A stretch of 64,000 bases of DNA from CBDEGR01 sp965237895 (GTDB taxonomy: Bacteria; Acidobacteriota; Terriglobia; UBA7540; JAPUME01): NCBI GenBank assembly GCA_965237895.1, contig CBDEGR010000002.1, forward strand, positions 1,798,001 to 1,862,000, written 5' to 3'. This document shows, piece by piece, positions 45,079-54,051 of the stretch. How positions within the stretch are numbered: position 1 is the first letter of the stretch; each line of letters opens with the position of its first letter. Both the position numbers and the translations under genes were made by a program. The notes below the pieces were generated by a model. The model searched no databases. It was not told the origin of the DNA and saw nothing but the letters and a program-made list of their open reading frames with translations.

Positions 45079-45432
45079 TTAACTTCTCCATACCACTGCA
45101 ATTAGAATTACCGCCAGCACCCCCAGCGAAATTCCCATAAATTTCCAATCCCGACTCTTCCCGAATCCTATAGCTGCTGCCAGCAACCGAGCCAGAGGCG
45201 TCAGTACCAGCAGGAGAAGGCCGGCCGAGATATAAGCGGCTGCCGACGGCGCAATCAATATCTCGTGAAGAACCTTCTCCGGATGCTCGGTAAAGTATTT
45301 TGAGGTCGGCTCTTCCGGTGCAGCCGTAATCAGCAAAAGGATTCCGACAGACATGAGAAGCGTGGCGGACCAAGCGCCGATTTGCAGTACCCATCCAATT
45401 GCTTGCCGAGTTGTGGTATCGGATCCGCTCAT
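45079..45432 (-). CDS. DUF1634 membrane protein
   Basis: 117 residues from the ATG at 45432, which overlaps the stop of the TauE gene (ATGA). Three predicted membrane helices: IGAWSATLLMSVGILLLIT, ISAGLLLLVLTPLARLLAAAIG and FMGISLGVLAVILIAVVW. DUF1634 proteins are routinely encoded beside TauE/SafE anion transporters and probably form part of that transporter. The frame continues upstream as a shadow of TauE; the coupled start is the sensible one. Confidence 0.85.
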   Translation of the reverse strand: MSGSDTTTRQAIGWVLQIGAWSATLLMSVGILLLITAAPEEPTSKYFTEHPEKVLHEILIAPSAAAYISAGLLLLVLTPLARLLAAAIGFGKSRDWKFMGISLGVLAVILIAVVWRS

Positions 45433-46289
45433 GGCCCCCATCCTTGCATAAGGACGCGATGGATCATTAACCCTGCAAAGTAGAGCGCTAGAAGAGAGAA
45501 AAGAATCTGGAGCCATTTGGTCGGGACGCGGCGAAGGAGATGAGTGCCGAGCCGGGCCCCGAAAAAAATCCCCGTCGCCACCGGACCGGCGATCCACCAC
45601 AGGACCTCTCCCCTGCCGTAGTAGATGAATGCGCCCGCCGCAGCCATGACTCCCATCATGAAATTGCTGGTCGACGTGGCGATTTTGAACGGCACACCCA
45701 TCCACAGATACATCAAAGGAACATTGACTACTCCACCTCCAACGCCCAACAATCCGGAAACGTTTCCGGAAGCAAAGGAGACTCCCAGGCCCAGAGGAAT
45801 TCGTTGGGGGACATAGGAAGGAATGCGGCCTGCAGCGATCTGCTGATCGCACTGGGTGTGATTGTTCTCGGAGTGGAAAGAACCGCTCCGGCGGAAGATA
45901 CCGACTCCCGCATAGATGAGCAAGACAGCAAACAGTCCACCCAGCATCTCACGGCTTGCCCACCCCGCCAGCAGAGCTCCCGTAACGGCTCCTACCGAAG
46001 CCCCAAGCTCCAGGACCAGGCCCAGGCGAATGTCGGAGAGCCCTTGGCGGACGTAGCTCGATGCCGCGCCATTCGACGTCGCAATGACGCAGACCATGCT
46101 GGCGCCGATGGCATGATGAATGGGAATGTCAAACAGGAGGTTGAGCACGGGGACGATGATCAGTCCGCCCCCGATTCCAATCGCCGAACCGACGGTTCCG
46201 CTGCAAAAACCCAGAAACAGAAGTCCAAAAAGGTGAAAAGGCATGGGGGCAGAACCGTACCTCAAGGGGAATTTCTCGGACAAGAACAT
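45429..46289 (-). CDS. TauE/SafE-family sulfite/anion exporter
   Basis: 286 residues with about eight helices in two repeated halves. Each half opens with the family's glycine-rich element: GTVGSAIGIGGGLIIVPVLNLLFDIPIHHAIGASM and GNVSGLLGVGGGVVNVPLMYLWMGVPFKIATSTSNFMMG. The family exports sulfite, sulfoacetate or related organosulfur anions. A downstream start at ATG 46244 (MPFHLFGLL) is possible. Pairing with DUF1634 is conserved. A sulfatase lies 10 kb away; no direct link is shown. Confidence 0.88.
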   Translation of the reverse strand: MFLSEKFPLRYGSAPMPFHLFGLLFLGFCSGTVGSAIGIGGGLIIVPVLNLLFDIPIHHAIGASMVCVIATSNGAASSYVRQGLSDIRLGLVLELGASVGAVTGALLAGWASREMLGGLFAVLLIYAGVGIFRRSGSFHSENNHTQCDQQIAAGRIPSYVPQRIPLGLGVSFASGNVSGLLGVGGGVVNVPLMYLWMGVPFKIATSTSNFMMGVMAAAGAFIYYGRGEVLWWIAGPVATGIFFGARLGTHLLRRVPTKWLQILFSLLALYFAGLMIHRVLMQGWGP

Positions 46290-46322
46290 GCCCTACCGAA
46301 ATAGAACCTGAAGGCTCGAGGC

Positions 46323-46350
46323 AAAAAGGCCGCGCTTTTATCGCCAGGCC
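46323..46350 (-). terminator. Intrinsic terminator of pnp
   Basis: On the minus strand, GGCC/GGCC outer stem with GCG/CGC inner pairing, followed by TTTTT (46327-46323), starting right after the pnp stop. Confidence 0.55.
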
Positions 46351-46351
46351 G

Positions 46352-48451
46352 CTATTTGGAAGTCTCCTGCCGCTGGTCCCGCAGGACGGCTTTGCGGCTC
46401 AAACGCACCTTGTTGCCGTCGATGGAGATGACCTTGACCATCAACTGATCTCCATTCTTCAGCTCCTTGCGAATGTCCTGAATCCGATGCTCAGCCACTT
46501 CGCTGATATGCAGCAGCCCGTCGGTTCCCGGGAAGATTTCAATGAAAGCGCCGAAGTCGGCCAAGCGGACCACCTTGCCCAGATAAGTCTTGTTCAACTC
46601 GGGGCTGGCCGTCCGATCCTCAATCATTTTCACGGCCCTTTTGGCGGCTTCCCCATCGACGGTGTAAACCTTGACGCAGCCGTCGTCATCCACGTCGATC
46701 TTCGCGCCGGTCTGCTCGACAATCGAGCGGATGATCTTGCCGCCCGGTCCGATCAGGTCACCGATCTTCTCCTTGTTGATCTGTACGGTGACGATCCTCG
46801 GCGCGTAGGGAGAGATATCCTTACGCGTCTCCGGCAGCGTGGCCAACATCTCGTCGAGCACATGGAGCCGCGCCACCTTGGCCTGCTCCAGCGCCTCCGC
46901 CATGATCTTCGAGGTGACGCCCTTGACCTTGATATCCATCTGCAGGGCCGTGATGCCTTCGCGCGTCCCGGCCACTTTGAAGTCCATGTCGCCGACATGG
47001 TCCTCGACGCCGGCAATGTCGGTGAGGATGGAGTACTTGTCGCCTTCGAGCACCAGTCCCATGGCGATGCCCGCTACCGGACTCTTGATGGGCACTCCGG
47101 CATCCATCAGCGCCATACATGCGCCGCAGACCGTGGCCATCGAAGAAGAGCCGTTCGACTCCAGGATGTCCGAGACCACACGGACCGTGTAGGGAAAGTC
47201 TTCATCGACGGGCATGACCGCCGCCAGAGCCTTCTCCGCCAGCGCGCCGTGGCCGATCTCCCGCCGGCCCGGTCCTCGCAGGAAACCCGCTTCCCCCACG
47301 CTGAAGGGGGGGAAGTTGTAGTGAAGCATGAACTGCTTGAAGGTCTCTCCTTCAAGAACGTCCATCCGTTGCCTATCGAGGGAAGCGCCGAGCGTCGCAT
47401 TGACCAGCGCTTGGGTCTCGCCGCGGGTAAACAGCGCCGACCCGTGCGTGCGAGGCAGCACGCCGACTTCCGCCGTAATGGGCCGGACAACATCGAAGGC
47501 ACGTCCGTCCTGCCGCCGTTTCGCGTTGAGAATATTATCCCGAAAAATGCGGGACTCGATCTCGTAGAAACAGCGGGTCGCCCCTTTCAGTTTCTCTTCA
47601 TCTTCGGGAGAATAGCCGTTGAGGAGTTCTTCCCGAACGGCTTTGACCTTCTGTTCGCCTTCCAGCTTTGAGCAGCCGGACGTATCCATGGCTTCCTTGA
47701 GAGAATCACCGATCTTGCCTTGGACTTCCCGGAGCAGCACGTCGTCGAGGACCGGCGAGGTGAATTCTTTTTTCTTGACGTTCAGTTGGGCGGCAAGCTC
47801 CTTTTGAATGGCAATGATCTTCTTGATCTCGCCATGGGCATATTGGAGGGCGTCGTTCACCGTCTCTTCCGAGACACCCTGAGCACCGGCCTCCACCATG
47901 GCGATGGCTTCTTCCGTGGCGGCGACGACCATGTTGAGCAGACTGGCGCGCTGCTCCTCATAGGTCGGATTGGTTACCAAGCGACCGTCGACCAGTCCGA
48001 CGCGGACGGCGGCCAACGGGGTGTGGAACGGAATGTCGGATATAAACAGCGCCGTCGCCGCTGCGGTGACACCCAGCACGTCGGGATCATTATCCTGATC
48101 GGCTGAGAGAACCATCACGACCACGTGCACCTGATCTTGGTACCCGTCGGGAAATAAAGGGCGAATCTGGCGGTCGGTCAACCGGCAGGTGATAATCTCT
48201 TTCTCACTGGGGCGCCCTTCCCGCTTGAAGAAGCCTCCGGGAATGCGGCCCACCGAGGATTGGTATTCACGGTAATCCACCGTGAGGGGAAAGAAATTTA
48301 TCCCGGGGCGAGGGTCGCCGCTGCAGGCCGTCGCCAGCACGACCGTATCTCCAAAACGCGCATAGACGGCGCCGTTGGCCTGTTTGGCCATTTTACCGGT
48401 TTCAAAACTGAGAGTGTGATCCCCGAGAGGGGTGTTTACTTGATGAGACAT
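46352..48451 (-). CDS. pnp: Polyribonucleotide nucleotidyltransferase (PNPase)
   Basis: 699 residues from the ATG at 48451, preceded by GGAGGAACG. Two RNase PH cores are seen (first: AVYARFGDTVVLATACSG, GFFKREGRPSEKEIITCRLTDRQIRPLFPDG; second: RTHGSALFTRGETQALVNATLG, FMLHYNFPPFSVGEAG), then a KH domain (KIGDLIGPGGKIIRSI) and an S1 domain (GKVVRLADFGAFIEI). It degrades RNA 3' to 5' by phosphorolysis and joins the degradosome in many bacteria. It follows rpsO, the common bacterial arrangement. Confidence 0.97.
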   Translation of the reverse strand: MSHQVNTPLGDHTLSFETGKMAKQANGAVYARFGDTVVLATACSGDPRPGINFFPLTVDYREYQSSVGRIPGGFFKREGRPSEKEIITCRLTDRQIRPLFPDGYQDQVHVVVMVLSADQDNDPDVLGVTAAATALFISDIPFHTPLAAVRVGLVDGRLVTNPTYEEQRASLLNMVVAATEEAIAMVEAGAQGVSEETVNDALQYAHGEIKKIIAIQKELAAQLNVKKKEFTSPVLDDVLLREVQGKIGDSLKEAMDTSGCSKLEGEQKVKAVREELLNGYSPEDEEKLKGATRCFYEIESRIFRDNILNAKRRQDGRAFDVVRPITAEVGVLPRTHGSALFTRGETQALVNATLGASLDRQRMDVLEGETFKQFMLHYNFPPFSVGEAGFLRGPGRREIGHGALAEKALAAVMPVDEDFPYTVRVVSDILESNGSSSMATVCGACMALMDAGVPIKSPVAGIAMGLVLEGDKYSILTDIAGVEDHVGDMDFKVAGTREGITALQMDIKVKGVTSKIMAEALEQAKVARLHVLDEMLATLPETRKDISPYAPRIVTVQINKEKIGDLIGPGGKIIRSIVEQTGAKIDVDDDGCVKVYTVDGEAAKRAVKMIEDRTASPELNKTYLGKVVRLADFGAFIEIFPGTDGLLHISEVAEHRIQDIRKELKNGDQLMVKVISIDGNKVRLSRKAVLRDQRQETSK

Positions 48452-48618
48452 CGTTCCTCCGTTGCCCGCGCGAAAAGGCCGGGGCGACAAGACGCCGGAG
48501 CCTTCATTTCCACGTCGGGTTTTTTCCTTTTAAGGTGCGGGTAAAAGCTTGTTCAGCGAGGTCCCCCCAAAAAATCCCATCGGGGGAGAGGAGGTAGGAG
48601 CGTCCTTCCAAACGGAAA

Positions 48619-48655
48619 AAGCGGCCCGCACCTCTGCTGGTGAGAAAGGCCGCTT
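48619..48655 (-). terminator. rpsO-pnp intergenic hairpin
   Basis: An 8-bp stem, AAGCGGCC (48619-48626) with GGCCGCTT (48648-48655), encloses a second small stem CACC/GGTG (48629-48642). There is no long T-run on the minus side, so it may be an attenuator or an RNA-processing site like that between rpsO and pnp in E. coli. Confidence 0.5.
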
Positions 48656-48708
48656 CACTCACGATTTCTAGAAATCCTGTATTGAACTGAATCGTAGACG
48701 CAGACGAG

Positions 48709-48978
48709 TCATTTCCGGATTCCTAAACGCTGGATGATTTCCTGGTATCGACCGGGAAGCCGACGCTTCATGTAATCCAACAACCGTCTTCGCCGTGAGA
48801 CCATTCTCAATAGGCCGCGCTGGGAAGCAAAATCCTTCCGAAACTGGCGAAGATGCTCGTTCATGTACTGAATGCGCTCACTCAGGATCGCCACTTGAAC
48901 CTCCGGCGAACCGGTGTCTTTTTCATGCGTTCGATAGCGTCCGACCAACTCCACCTTGAAGGTCTTGCTCAGCGGCAT
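48709..48978 (-). CDS. rpsO: 30S ribosomal protein S15
   Basis: 89 residues, full length. HEKDTGSPEVQVAILSERIQYMNEHLRQFRKDFASQRGLLRMVSRRRRLLDYMKR is the S15 signature, contacting 16S rRNA helices 20-22. GGAGAGACG precedes the ATG. The gene has its own promoter candidate upstream and is followed by pnp. Confidence 0.97.
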   Translation of the reverse strand: MPLSKTFKVELVGRYRTHEKDTGSPEVQVAILSERIQYMNEHLRQFRKDFASQRGLLRMVSRRRRLLDYMKRRLPGRYQEIIQRLGIRK

Positions 48979-49031
48979 CCGCTCGTCTCTCCTTACTTCA
49001 CTGTTAGGTTATACCCTTTAATTTCAAAGCG

Positions 49032-49061
49032 ATCATAGCACGCCATCCGGTAATTTGTAAA
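49032..49061 (-). promoter_or_regulatory. Sigma-70-type promoter candidate for rpsO
   Basis: On the minus strand, TTTACA (49061-49056), 18-base spacer, then TATGAT (49037-49032) preceded by TGC, an extended -10. It would give a leader of about 45 bases. Confidence 0.55.
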
Positions 49062-49094
49062 CGCCCAGGGAACTCCGGCAGAGGGCAACATCGC

Positions 49095-49756
49095 CTAATA
49101 TCTCAACAAATAGGAGAATTTCACGAAAAACTGCCGGGCATCATGCCTAAAAGCCCGGGTGCGGACAATTTCGCTTCCGGTGAGGGTCTGCAACAACTCG
49201 AGATTCTGCAAATTCCCGTTATAGCCCACATACAAGGCCGTCCAGGGGTTCACTAGGTAGGTAAATAGAAAGGCGGCGTTGAAATTTTTCAATGTCTCCA
49301 GAGCCGTCCCCTCCGAGTTGGCCAATACGGTGTTGTACTGAAAAATAGCGCGAAGCGAAAGCTCCCGATTGAACTGCCAGTTCCATTTCGAACGGATAAT
49401 GTGTTTATTGAAGATGCTCTCTGGGTTCCTCAGCATCTTCAGCCGCTCCAGAATGTAAGTGTTGTCTTTCCTTAGGTGAGAGTTGGGTCGGAGAGTAAAA
49501 ACCACCCGGCTACGATCGGTCATCTTTGCTTTTGATTGCCAAATCGTATCCAAAGAAGAGTCGAAATTGGTCGGACTTTTCGCGCTTTCCCCCCACCGGC
49601 CCGTCCATCTGTACCCCAAAAGGGTTGCAGGTAAAGAGGTAGGACCGACGCGGGGGCTCTTAAGTCGCCTTCTTCGGCCGCCAACCAAGTCGGGAGCACA
49701 AGGAATAAGGAAATCCCGACAATCCATCGAAGAACATTGAAAGAAAGCCTACGCAT
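49095..49756 (-). pseudogene. Remnant of a DUF5916-type outer-membrane barrel gene: signal peptide and C-terminus only
   Basis: From ATG 49756 one frame gives a signal peptide (MRRLSFNVLRWIVGISLFLV...WLAAEE) and ~15 more residues before similarity is lost. A second frame, in use from about 49560 to 49095, gives the characteristic C-terminal barrel of acidobacterial DUF5916/carbohydrate-binding-9 proteins: IFNKHIIRSKWNWQFNRELS, NAAFLFTYLVNPWTALYVGYNGNLQNL and the terminal FVKFSYLLRY ending in an aromatic residue as outer-membrane proteins do. Family members are usually 700 or more residues; the middle is missing and the ends are out of frame. Confidence 0.6.
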
Positions 49757-49810
49757 TCCAAGTTCCTCGGGCAGGCTCCCGGAATTCTGAAGCCGTGGAT
49801 TGGAAAGATC

Positions 49811-49886
49811 TGGTGGACCGGAAGGGATTCGAACCCTCGACCTCAGCGTTGCGAACGCCGCGCTCTCCCAGCTGAGCTACCGGCCC
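49811..49886 (-). tRNA. tRNA-Ala, anticodon CGC
   Basis: Read on the minus strand from 49886: acceptor GGGCCGG pairs with CCGGTCC, including the G3-U70 pair that marks alanine tRNAs. The D arm is GCTC/GAGC. The anticodon stem is CGGCG/CGCTG with loop TTCGCAA (anticodon CGC, reads GCG). The T arm is GAGGG/CCCTT around TTCGAAT. The discriminator is A and the terminal CCA (49813-49811) is encoded. Confidence 0.95.
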
Positions 49887-50140
49887 ATAAAGGCTATTTC
49901 TTCAACAATATATCATGAAGGTGATGAAGCTCCAACTCCCCCCTCCCTGCCGTCAGATGCGACTCAGTTGCTATATCCGAGCCGGATGACGGTCGTCGTG
50001 CTCGGCAACAATCTCTTACCTTACCGGTTCAAAAGAAAAAATAGATGGTGGGAACTTTCAAATGCCCTGGCAAATGTATGATGCCGGCGACCCCGGACGG
50101 TCCCCGCACTGGAAAGTATCAGGTGAAGGGCGCAACAAAA

Positions 50141-51355
50141 TCACCTGGTTCGGGAGGGGCGGAGCAATTTTTCAGCCAATCTCAAAGCCTTTTCCAAACT
50201 CGCAGCAGGCAGTCCCCCCCCTTGAGCAAAATCGCGGCTGCCGCCGCCCTTTCCACCGCATTGCTCGGTCACTTTATGAAGAAGTTGTCCCAGATTTTCG
50301 GGGCCGCCCTGGGATTGGGCCAAGATCAATCCGGCAGGATCGGTTCGAATTCCGATCAATGCGATCATCTTCGGTTTTTCCATCAAGGCCCGGACGACGG
50401 ATTTCACCCTGGCGGCCGCTTCGGCTTCGAAGATTTTCTTTACAACCCTCCGGACCTTTTTCTTACTCGCCTTCTTATTGGCCGCGGCCAGCAGCTCGCC
50501 GGCCTCGTAGTGGGCCAACCGCTCGGAAAGTCTCTCCTCACGCCGTTCGGCGGCCCGCAGCTGCTCGAGGTATTTGTCGATCAGAGGAGGGATATCCGGG
50601 AATTCCGCTGAGAATTTTCGGGCCACTTCACCCAGAATACTGTAGTCCCTGCGGGCTGCCTGAGTCGCCCTTCCGCCGCAGAGAAATTCTACGCTCGTCA
50701 TGCCCTTCCGCTTTTCCGCTTTGCGAATCAGCAGCGCGCCGACCGCGCCGGTGTGGGATACGTGAGTTCCCCCGCAAGCCGCAAGGTCAAACTCCTCAAT
50801 TTCCAGGATGCGCAGGTCCCCCTCCCTTTTTACAGACTTGCGAAGTCCCAACTGTTGGGCGTCCTGCGGCGACCGAAAATCGACACGCACTGTACGATTT
50901 TCAAAGATGATTTGATTGGCTAGATTCTCGGCTGCTTCCAGTTGGCTCTCCCCTACCAGGTCGGATTCCAGATCGATGGTACAGGACTCGGGTCCCAGGT
51001 GGAAGGAGACCGTGGCGTAGCCGGCATGGCGGAGAAAGGCGGCGGAGAGAATATGCTGCCCCGTGTGCTGCTGCATATGGTCGAAACGGCGGCCCCAGTC
51101 GACCCGGCACTGGACCTCCCCTTCCGGCGGTGCACCGCCCATGCAGTGGGCGATCTGCTCGCCCTCGTCGAGTACGTCGATCAGGGGCGTTTCGCCGATC
51201 CACCCGCGGTCGGAGGGCTGCCCGCCCGATTCGGGGTAAAACGCCGTCCGGTCCAGGTAAACGGCAAGGCCATTTTTACGGGAAACGGTCTTTATCACCT
51301 GAGCCTTAAACTCTTTCAGGTAGGAATTGTAGTAGTACACTCTTTCTGTTTTCAT
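50141..51355 (-). CDS. AlaX-type alanyl-tRNA editing protein with DHHA1 domain
   Basis: 404 residues from the ATG at 51355; the frame continues upstream to 51436 without need. LDRTAFYPESGGQPSDRGWI opens the AlaRS-editing fold. The zinc ligands are in HMQQHTGQHILSAAF (HxxxH) and FDLAACGGTHVSHTGAVG (Cys/His). The C-terminal ~70 residues are a DHHA1 domain ending CGGKGGGSRDFAQGGG. It hydrolyses mischarged Ser- or Gly-tRNA(Ala) in trans. A tRNA-Ala gene lies 255 bases away on the same strand, probably by chance. Confidence 0.92.
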   Translation of the reverse strand: MKTERVYYYNSYLKEFKAQVIKTVSRKNGLAVYLDRTAFYPESGGQPSDRGWIGETPLIDVLDEGEQIAHCMGGAPPEGEVQCRVDWGRRFDHMQQHTGQHILSAAFLRHAGYATVSFHLGPESCTIDLESDLVGESQLEAAENLANQIIFENRTVRVDFRSPQDAQQLGLRKSVKREGDLRILEIEEFDLAACGGTHVSHTGAVGALLIRKAEKRKGMTSVEFLCGGRATQAARRDYSILGEVARKFSAEFPDIPPLIDKYLEQLRAAERREERLSERLAHYEAGELLAAANKKASKKKVRRVVKKIFEAEAAARVKSVVRALMEKPKMIALIGIRTDPAGLILAQSQGGPENLGQLLHKVTEQCGGKGGGSRDFAQGGGLPAASLEKALRLAEKLLRPSRTR

Positions 51356-51425
51356 GAGCGCGATGTTCGGACCTAACCCACTACCGCGTAGACACTTAAT
51401 CTCTTCGTCCGAACCGGAAAAATCT

Positions 51426-52084
51426 TCATTCCACACTCCACGACCCGAACTGATCGAGATATTTATACCCGGAGCCGGTCAGAAAAACCACCACACTTTC
51501 ATTTCGTTCCAAGAAATTTTTCTCCCGCAGGCGCTTGTAACCGGAATAGGCGGCAGCCGCCTCCGGGGCGACCAGAAACCCTTCGGTGAGATTTGCCTGA
51601 GGACTGTTTTCCGGCATGATGACGGAGGCTTGCAGACCGCATCGGGCCGTGTAGGCAGCCAGAGCACCGCCCGCATTCCCCCGCCGTGGCAAGAACCAAA
51701 CGCTTGAGACCAAATTCAACAGCCATGAAGACGGCTACCGAGAAGCCTCGCGCTTTGAAGGTTCCCGTCGGGTTCAGGGACTCGTCCTTCAGATAAAGAC
51801 GGGGAGCGCCCAGCTTTTCCCCCAGCCGAGTTGATGCGGGCAAGGGCGTGCCTCCCTCGCCAAGAGTGACAACGGAGGAGTCTTTACGGACCGGCAGCAA
51901 CTCCCGGTAGCGCTAGAGTCCGGCGGGTCGGGAGGCAAACTCTTCCCGGAGGTCTTTCCCACGAAGCGTTGCACGGTCGTGGCGAACCAGCAAGGGGCCG
52001 CCGCAGGAACAAAGGCCGGGGGTTGGACTCGATCGCAACGCGGATCCCACAACGGGAGCATTCCAGATGGGTCGCGAAAGACAT
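51426..52084 (-). pseudogene. thrC: Degraded threonine synthase gene
   Basis: Pieces of threonine synthase occur in order in three frames. ATG 52084 opens MSFATHLECSRCG (zinc-ribbon N-terminus). After a frameshift comes SCGGPLLVRHDRATLRGKD...SRPAGL, then a TAG stop (51913-51915) where Trp is expected, then RYRELLPVRKDSSVVTLGEGGTPL and KDESLNPTGTFKARG with the PLP lysine. A second frameshift near 51700 leads to GNAGGALAAYTARCGLQASVIMPENSPQAN. This is joined directly to TEGFLVAPEAAAAY...LTGSGYKYLDQF, the C-terminus, so about 150-200 residues are missing. At least two frameshifts, one nonsense codon and one deletion make it non-functional. Confidence 0.75.
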
Positions 52085-52143
52085 GACCGGCGAGTCTAGC
52101 AAGCCCCCTTTGCGCGGTCAACAAAGCAGGCTAGAATCTCTCG

Positions 52144-52980
52144 ATGTCCATTCGACTGCTGGCCATCGACATCGACGGAACTCTGCTCGACAGCCGATGG
52201 GAACTTCCTCCCGCAAATTGCGACGCCTTGGCGGCCGCCGCCGAATTGCAGATAGAGATCGTGCTGGTGACCGGCCGCAGGCTCCATACGGCGCGGCCGA
52301 TTGCCGCAAAACTCCCCTGCCCGGCAACCCTCATCACCACGAACGGAGCCTTGATTACTACGCCCGAGGGGGAAGAACCCTACCGAAATTTCCTTCCCCT
52401 GGAACAGGCGCAAGAGGTGTTGCGGGCAACTCGGGATTATCGCGGCTACGCGGTTGCGATCTTCCACCAAGAGGGCCGGGGCCAATTGCTGATGGAAGAA
52501 GGCGCGTTGTCGGAAGGACCGCTGAGGGGCTATTTGCAGCGCTACCCGCAGCAGCTTCGGCTGGTCGCCGCACTCGAAGAGGGTCTCGTAACCGACCCCA
52601 TCCAAGTCTCCTTTGCCGGACCGGTCAAGCGGATGGAAGAGGCTTATGAGACGCTTTGCAACTCGCCGGTGGCGGCCGGAGTCCATCTGTCCAAGACGGA
52701 CTACGCCGAGCGAGACCTGCTGCTGGTCGATGTCCTGAATCAGGGCTGCAATAAGGGGACGGCGCTCGCCTACTGGGCGAAGCGTCAAGGCGTCGCCGCT
52801 GAGGAGGTGATGGCCTTGGGAGACAATTACAACGATTACGAGATGCTCCGGTTCGCCGGACTGCCGGTGGTCATGGGAAACAGCCCGGGAAGATTGGCGG
52901 GAAACGGTTGGGCCGTGACTGCCGGCAGCGATGAAGCCGGGGTGGCGGCGGCAATTCGGAAATACGTCCTCGCCGAGTGA
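52144..52980 (+). CDS. Cof-type HAD-superfamily phosphatase
   Basis: 278 residues. Motif I is LLAIDIDGTLLDSRW with the nucleophile Asp; motif II is LVTGRRL; motif IV is GDNYNDYEMLRFAGLPVVMGNS, with NKGTALAYWAKRQGV before it, the hallmark of the Cof/type IIB subgroup. It dephosphorylates a small molecule such as a sugar phosphate or a flavin; the substrate cannot be told. It stands divergent from the thrC remnant. Confidence 0.88.
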   Translation: MSIRLLAIDIDGTLLDSRWELPPANCDALAAAAELQIEIVLVTGRRLHTARPIAAKLPCPATLITTNGALITTPEGEEPYRNFLPLEQAQEVLRATRDYRGYAVAIFHQEGRGQLLMEEGALSEGPLRGYLQRYPQQLRLVAALEEGLVTDPIQVSFAGPVKRMEEAYETLCNSPVAAGVHLSKTDYAERDLLLVDVLNQGCNKGTALAYWAKRQGVAAEEVMALGDNYNDYEMLRFAGLPVVMGNSPGRLAGNGWAVTAGSDEAGVAAAIRKYVLAE

Positions 52981-53037
52981 ACGGTTGCCCTACGGAACGC
53001 CCCACGGGACGCCCTACAGAACGGTTGAGAAGGAAGT

Positions 53038-53979
53038 TTAGTTGCCTCTGGAGAGCAACTTCACCACTTCCTGGGGATTGACCCGCGCCCCGTACAAGCG
53101 GATACCCCAGTGAAGATGGGCTCCCGTCACCCGTCCCGTAGCCCCTACTTTTCCGATGATCGATTCCGCTTCGGCCATCTCCCCTTCTTTGACGTCGATC
53201 GAACTCAGGTGGGCATATAGGGTGTAGAGTCCCAAGCCGTGGTCGAGAATTACAAGGTTGCCGGAAAAAAATTGATTGTCCGCCAGGACCACACGCCCGC
53301 GTTGGGCCGCGTAAACAGGAGTACCCGTTACGGCGGGAAAGTCCTCCCCCGTATGGGGATTGCGGGGTTTCCCGTTAAAAACCCTCAGCTTCCCGAAAGA
53401 GCCGCTGCCTTTGACTTCCCCCAGCGGGGCTCGAAATTCGCCTTGCCAGAGTTGTTCGGGAGTGTCCGTATTCCACAATTTCCGTGTGCGCGCGACTTCT
53501 CGCCTATACCGAGCCAAATCTTTTTCGCTCAAATCCACAAATTTGTAATCAACGTTCAGATGCTGCACTTTGTATTGGCCCTTCTGAGGGGAGATCGTAG
53601 AATCGCAAGTCCAGTCCCTTCCTTCCCCCATGCTGACCTGAACGCGGAGAAGCGCAGGTTCAAGAGCCTGATTAAGATCAACCCCCAGCAGCGCCCGGTA
53701 GATATTCTCTTCTCCTTTCACCTTCCAGAAAAAAATGTCCCGTTTGCCCCAACGCCCGCTGAGTTCTGCGGCCGGTTGCGGCGAGCGCAATTCCGCCATA
53801 ACGACTCCGCCCTGCATCGGCCCGGTGGAACTAATAAAAAATCCGATCCCCTCTCCGCAGACCGAGTTCGGCTCATGTGCCCATATCCCATCCGTGAAAG
53901 AAAGGACGACCGTGAAAAAAAGGAAGACAATGGCGAGGAATTTTGCAATCCGGAGCGGTGTTCTTCGGTTCAAACCCAT
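53038..53979 (-). CDS. M23-family (LytM) peptidoglycan endopeptidase-like protein
   Basis: About 313 residues from ATG 53979. A signal or anchor helix (IAKFLAIVFLFFTVVLSF) is followed by an unknown beta-rich domain (~45-190). The M23 domain (~200-310) has HTGEDFPAVTGTPVYAAQRGRVV (zinc His and Asp), LYTLYAHLSSIDV and HLHWGIRLYG. These are the ligands of an active zinc endopeptidase. AGGAGG lies 14 bases before the ATG, a long spacing; the frame stays open up to 54033 through an 18-base tandem repeat. It is the last gene of the 60.4-53.0 kb operon. Confidence 0.88.
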   Translation of the reverse strand: MGLNRRTPLRIAKFLAIVFLFFTVVLSFTDGIWAHEPNSVCGEGIGFFISSTGPMQGGVVMAELRSPQPAAELSGRWGKRDIFFWKVKGEENIYRALLGVDLNQALEPALLRVQVSMGEGRDWTCDSTISPQKGQYKVQHLNVDYKFVDLSEKDLARYRREVARTRKLWNTDTPEQLWQGEFRAPLGEVKGSGSFGKLRVFNGKPRNPHTGEDFPAVTGTPVYAAQRGRVVLADNQFFSGNLVILDHGLGLYTLYAHLSSIDVKEGEMAEAESIIGKVGATGRVTGAHLHWGIRLYGARVNPQEVVKLLSRGN

Positions 53980-54051
53980 CTTCTTTTGATCTACCTCCTG
54001 GAAATCTTGAACGGCCTGAAAATCTTGAATCACTCGGCGGCTTCCGCCGTT

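Noticed and set aside
46487..47671. 394-residue plus-strand ORF opposite pnp
   Set aside because: Antisense shadow of a highly conserved PNPase reading frame, rich in Arg, His and Asp without any domain.
49800..50081. A 93-residue plus-strand ORF beginning MERSGGPEGIRTLDLS
   Set aside because: Its first part is the antisense of the tRNA-Ala gene, a well-known source of spurious ORFs; the rest has no similarity or ribosome site.
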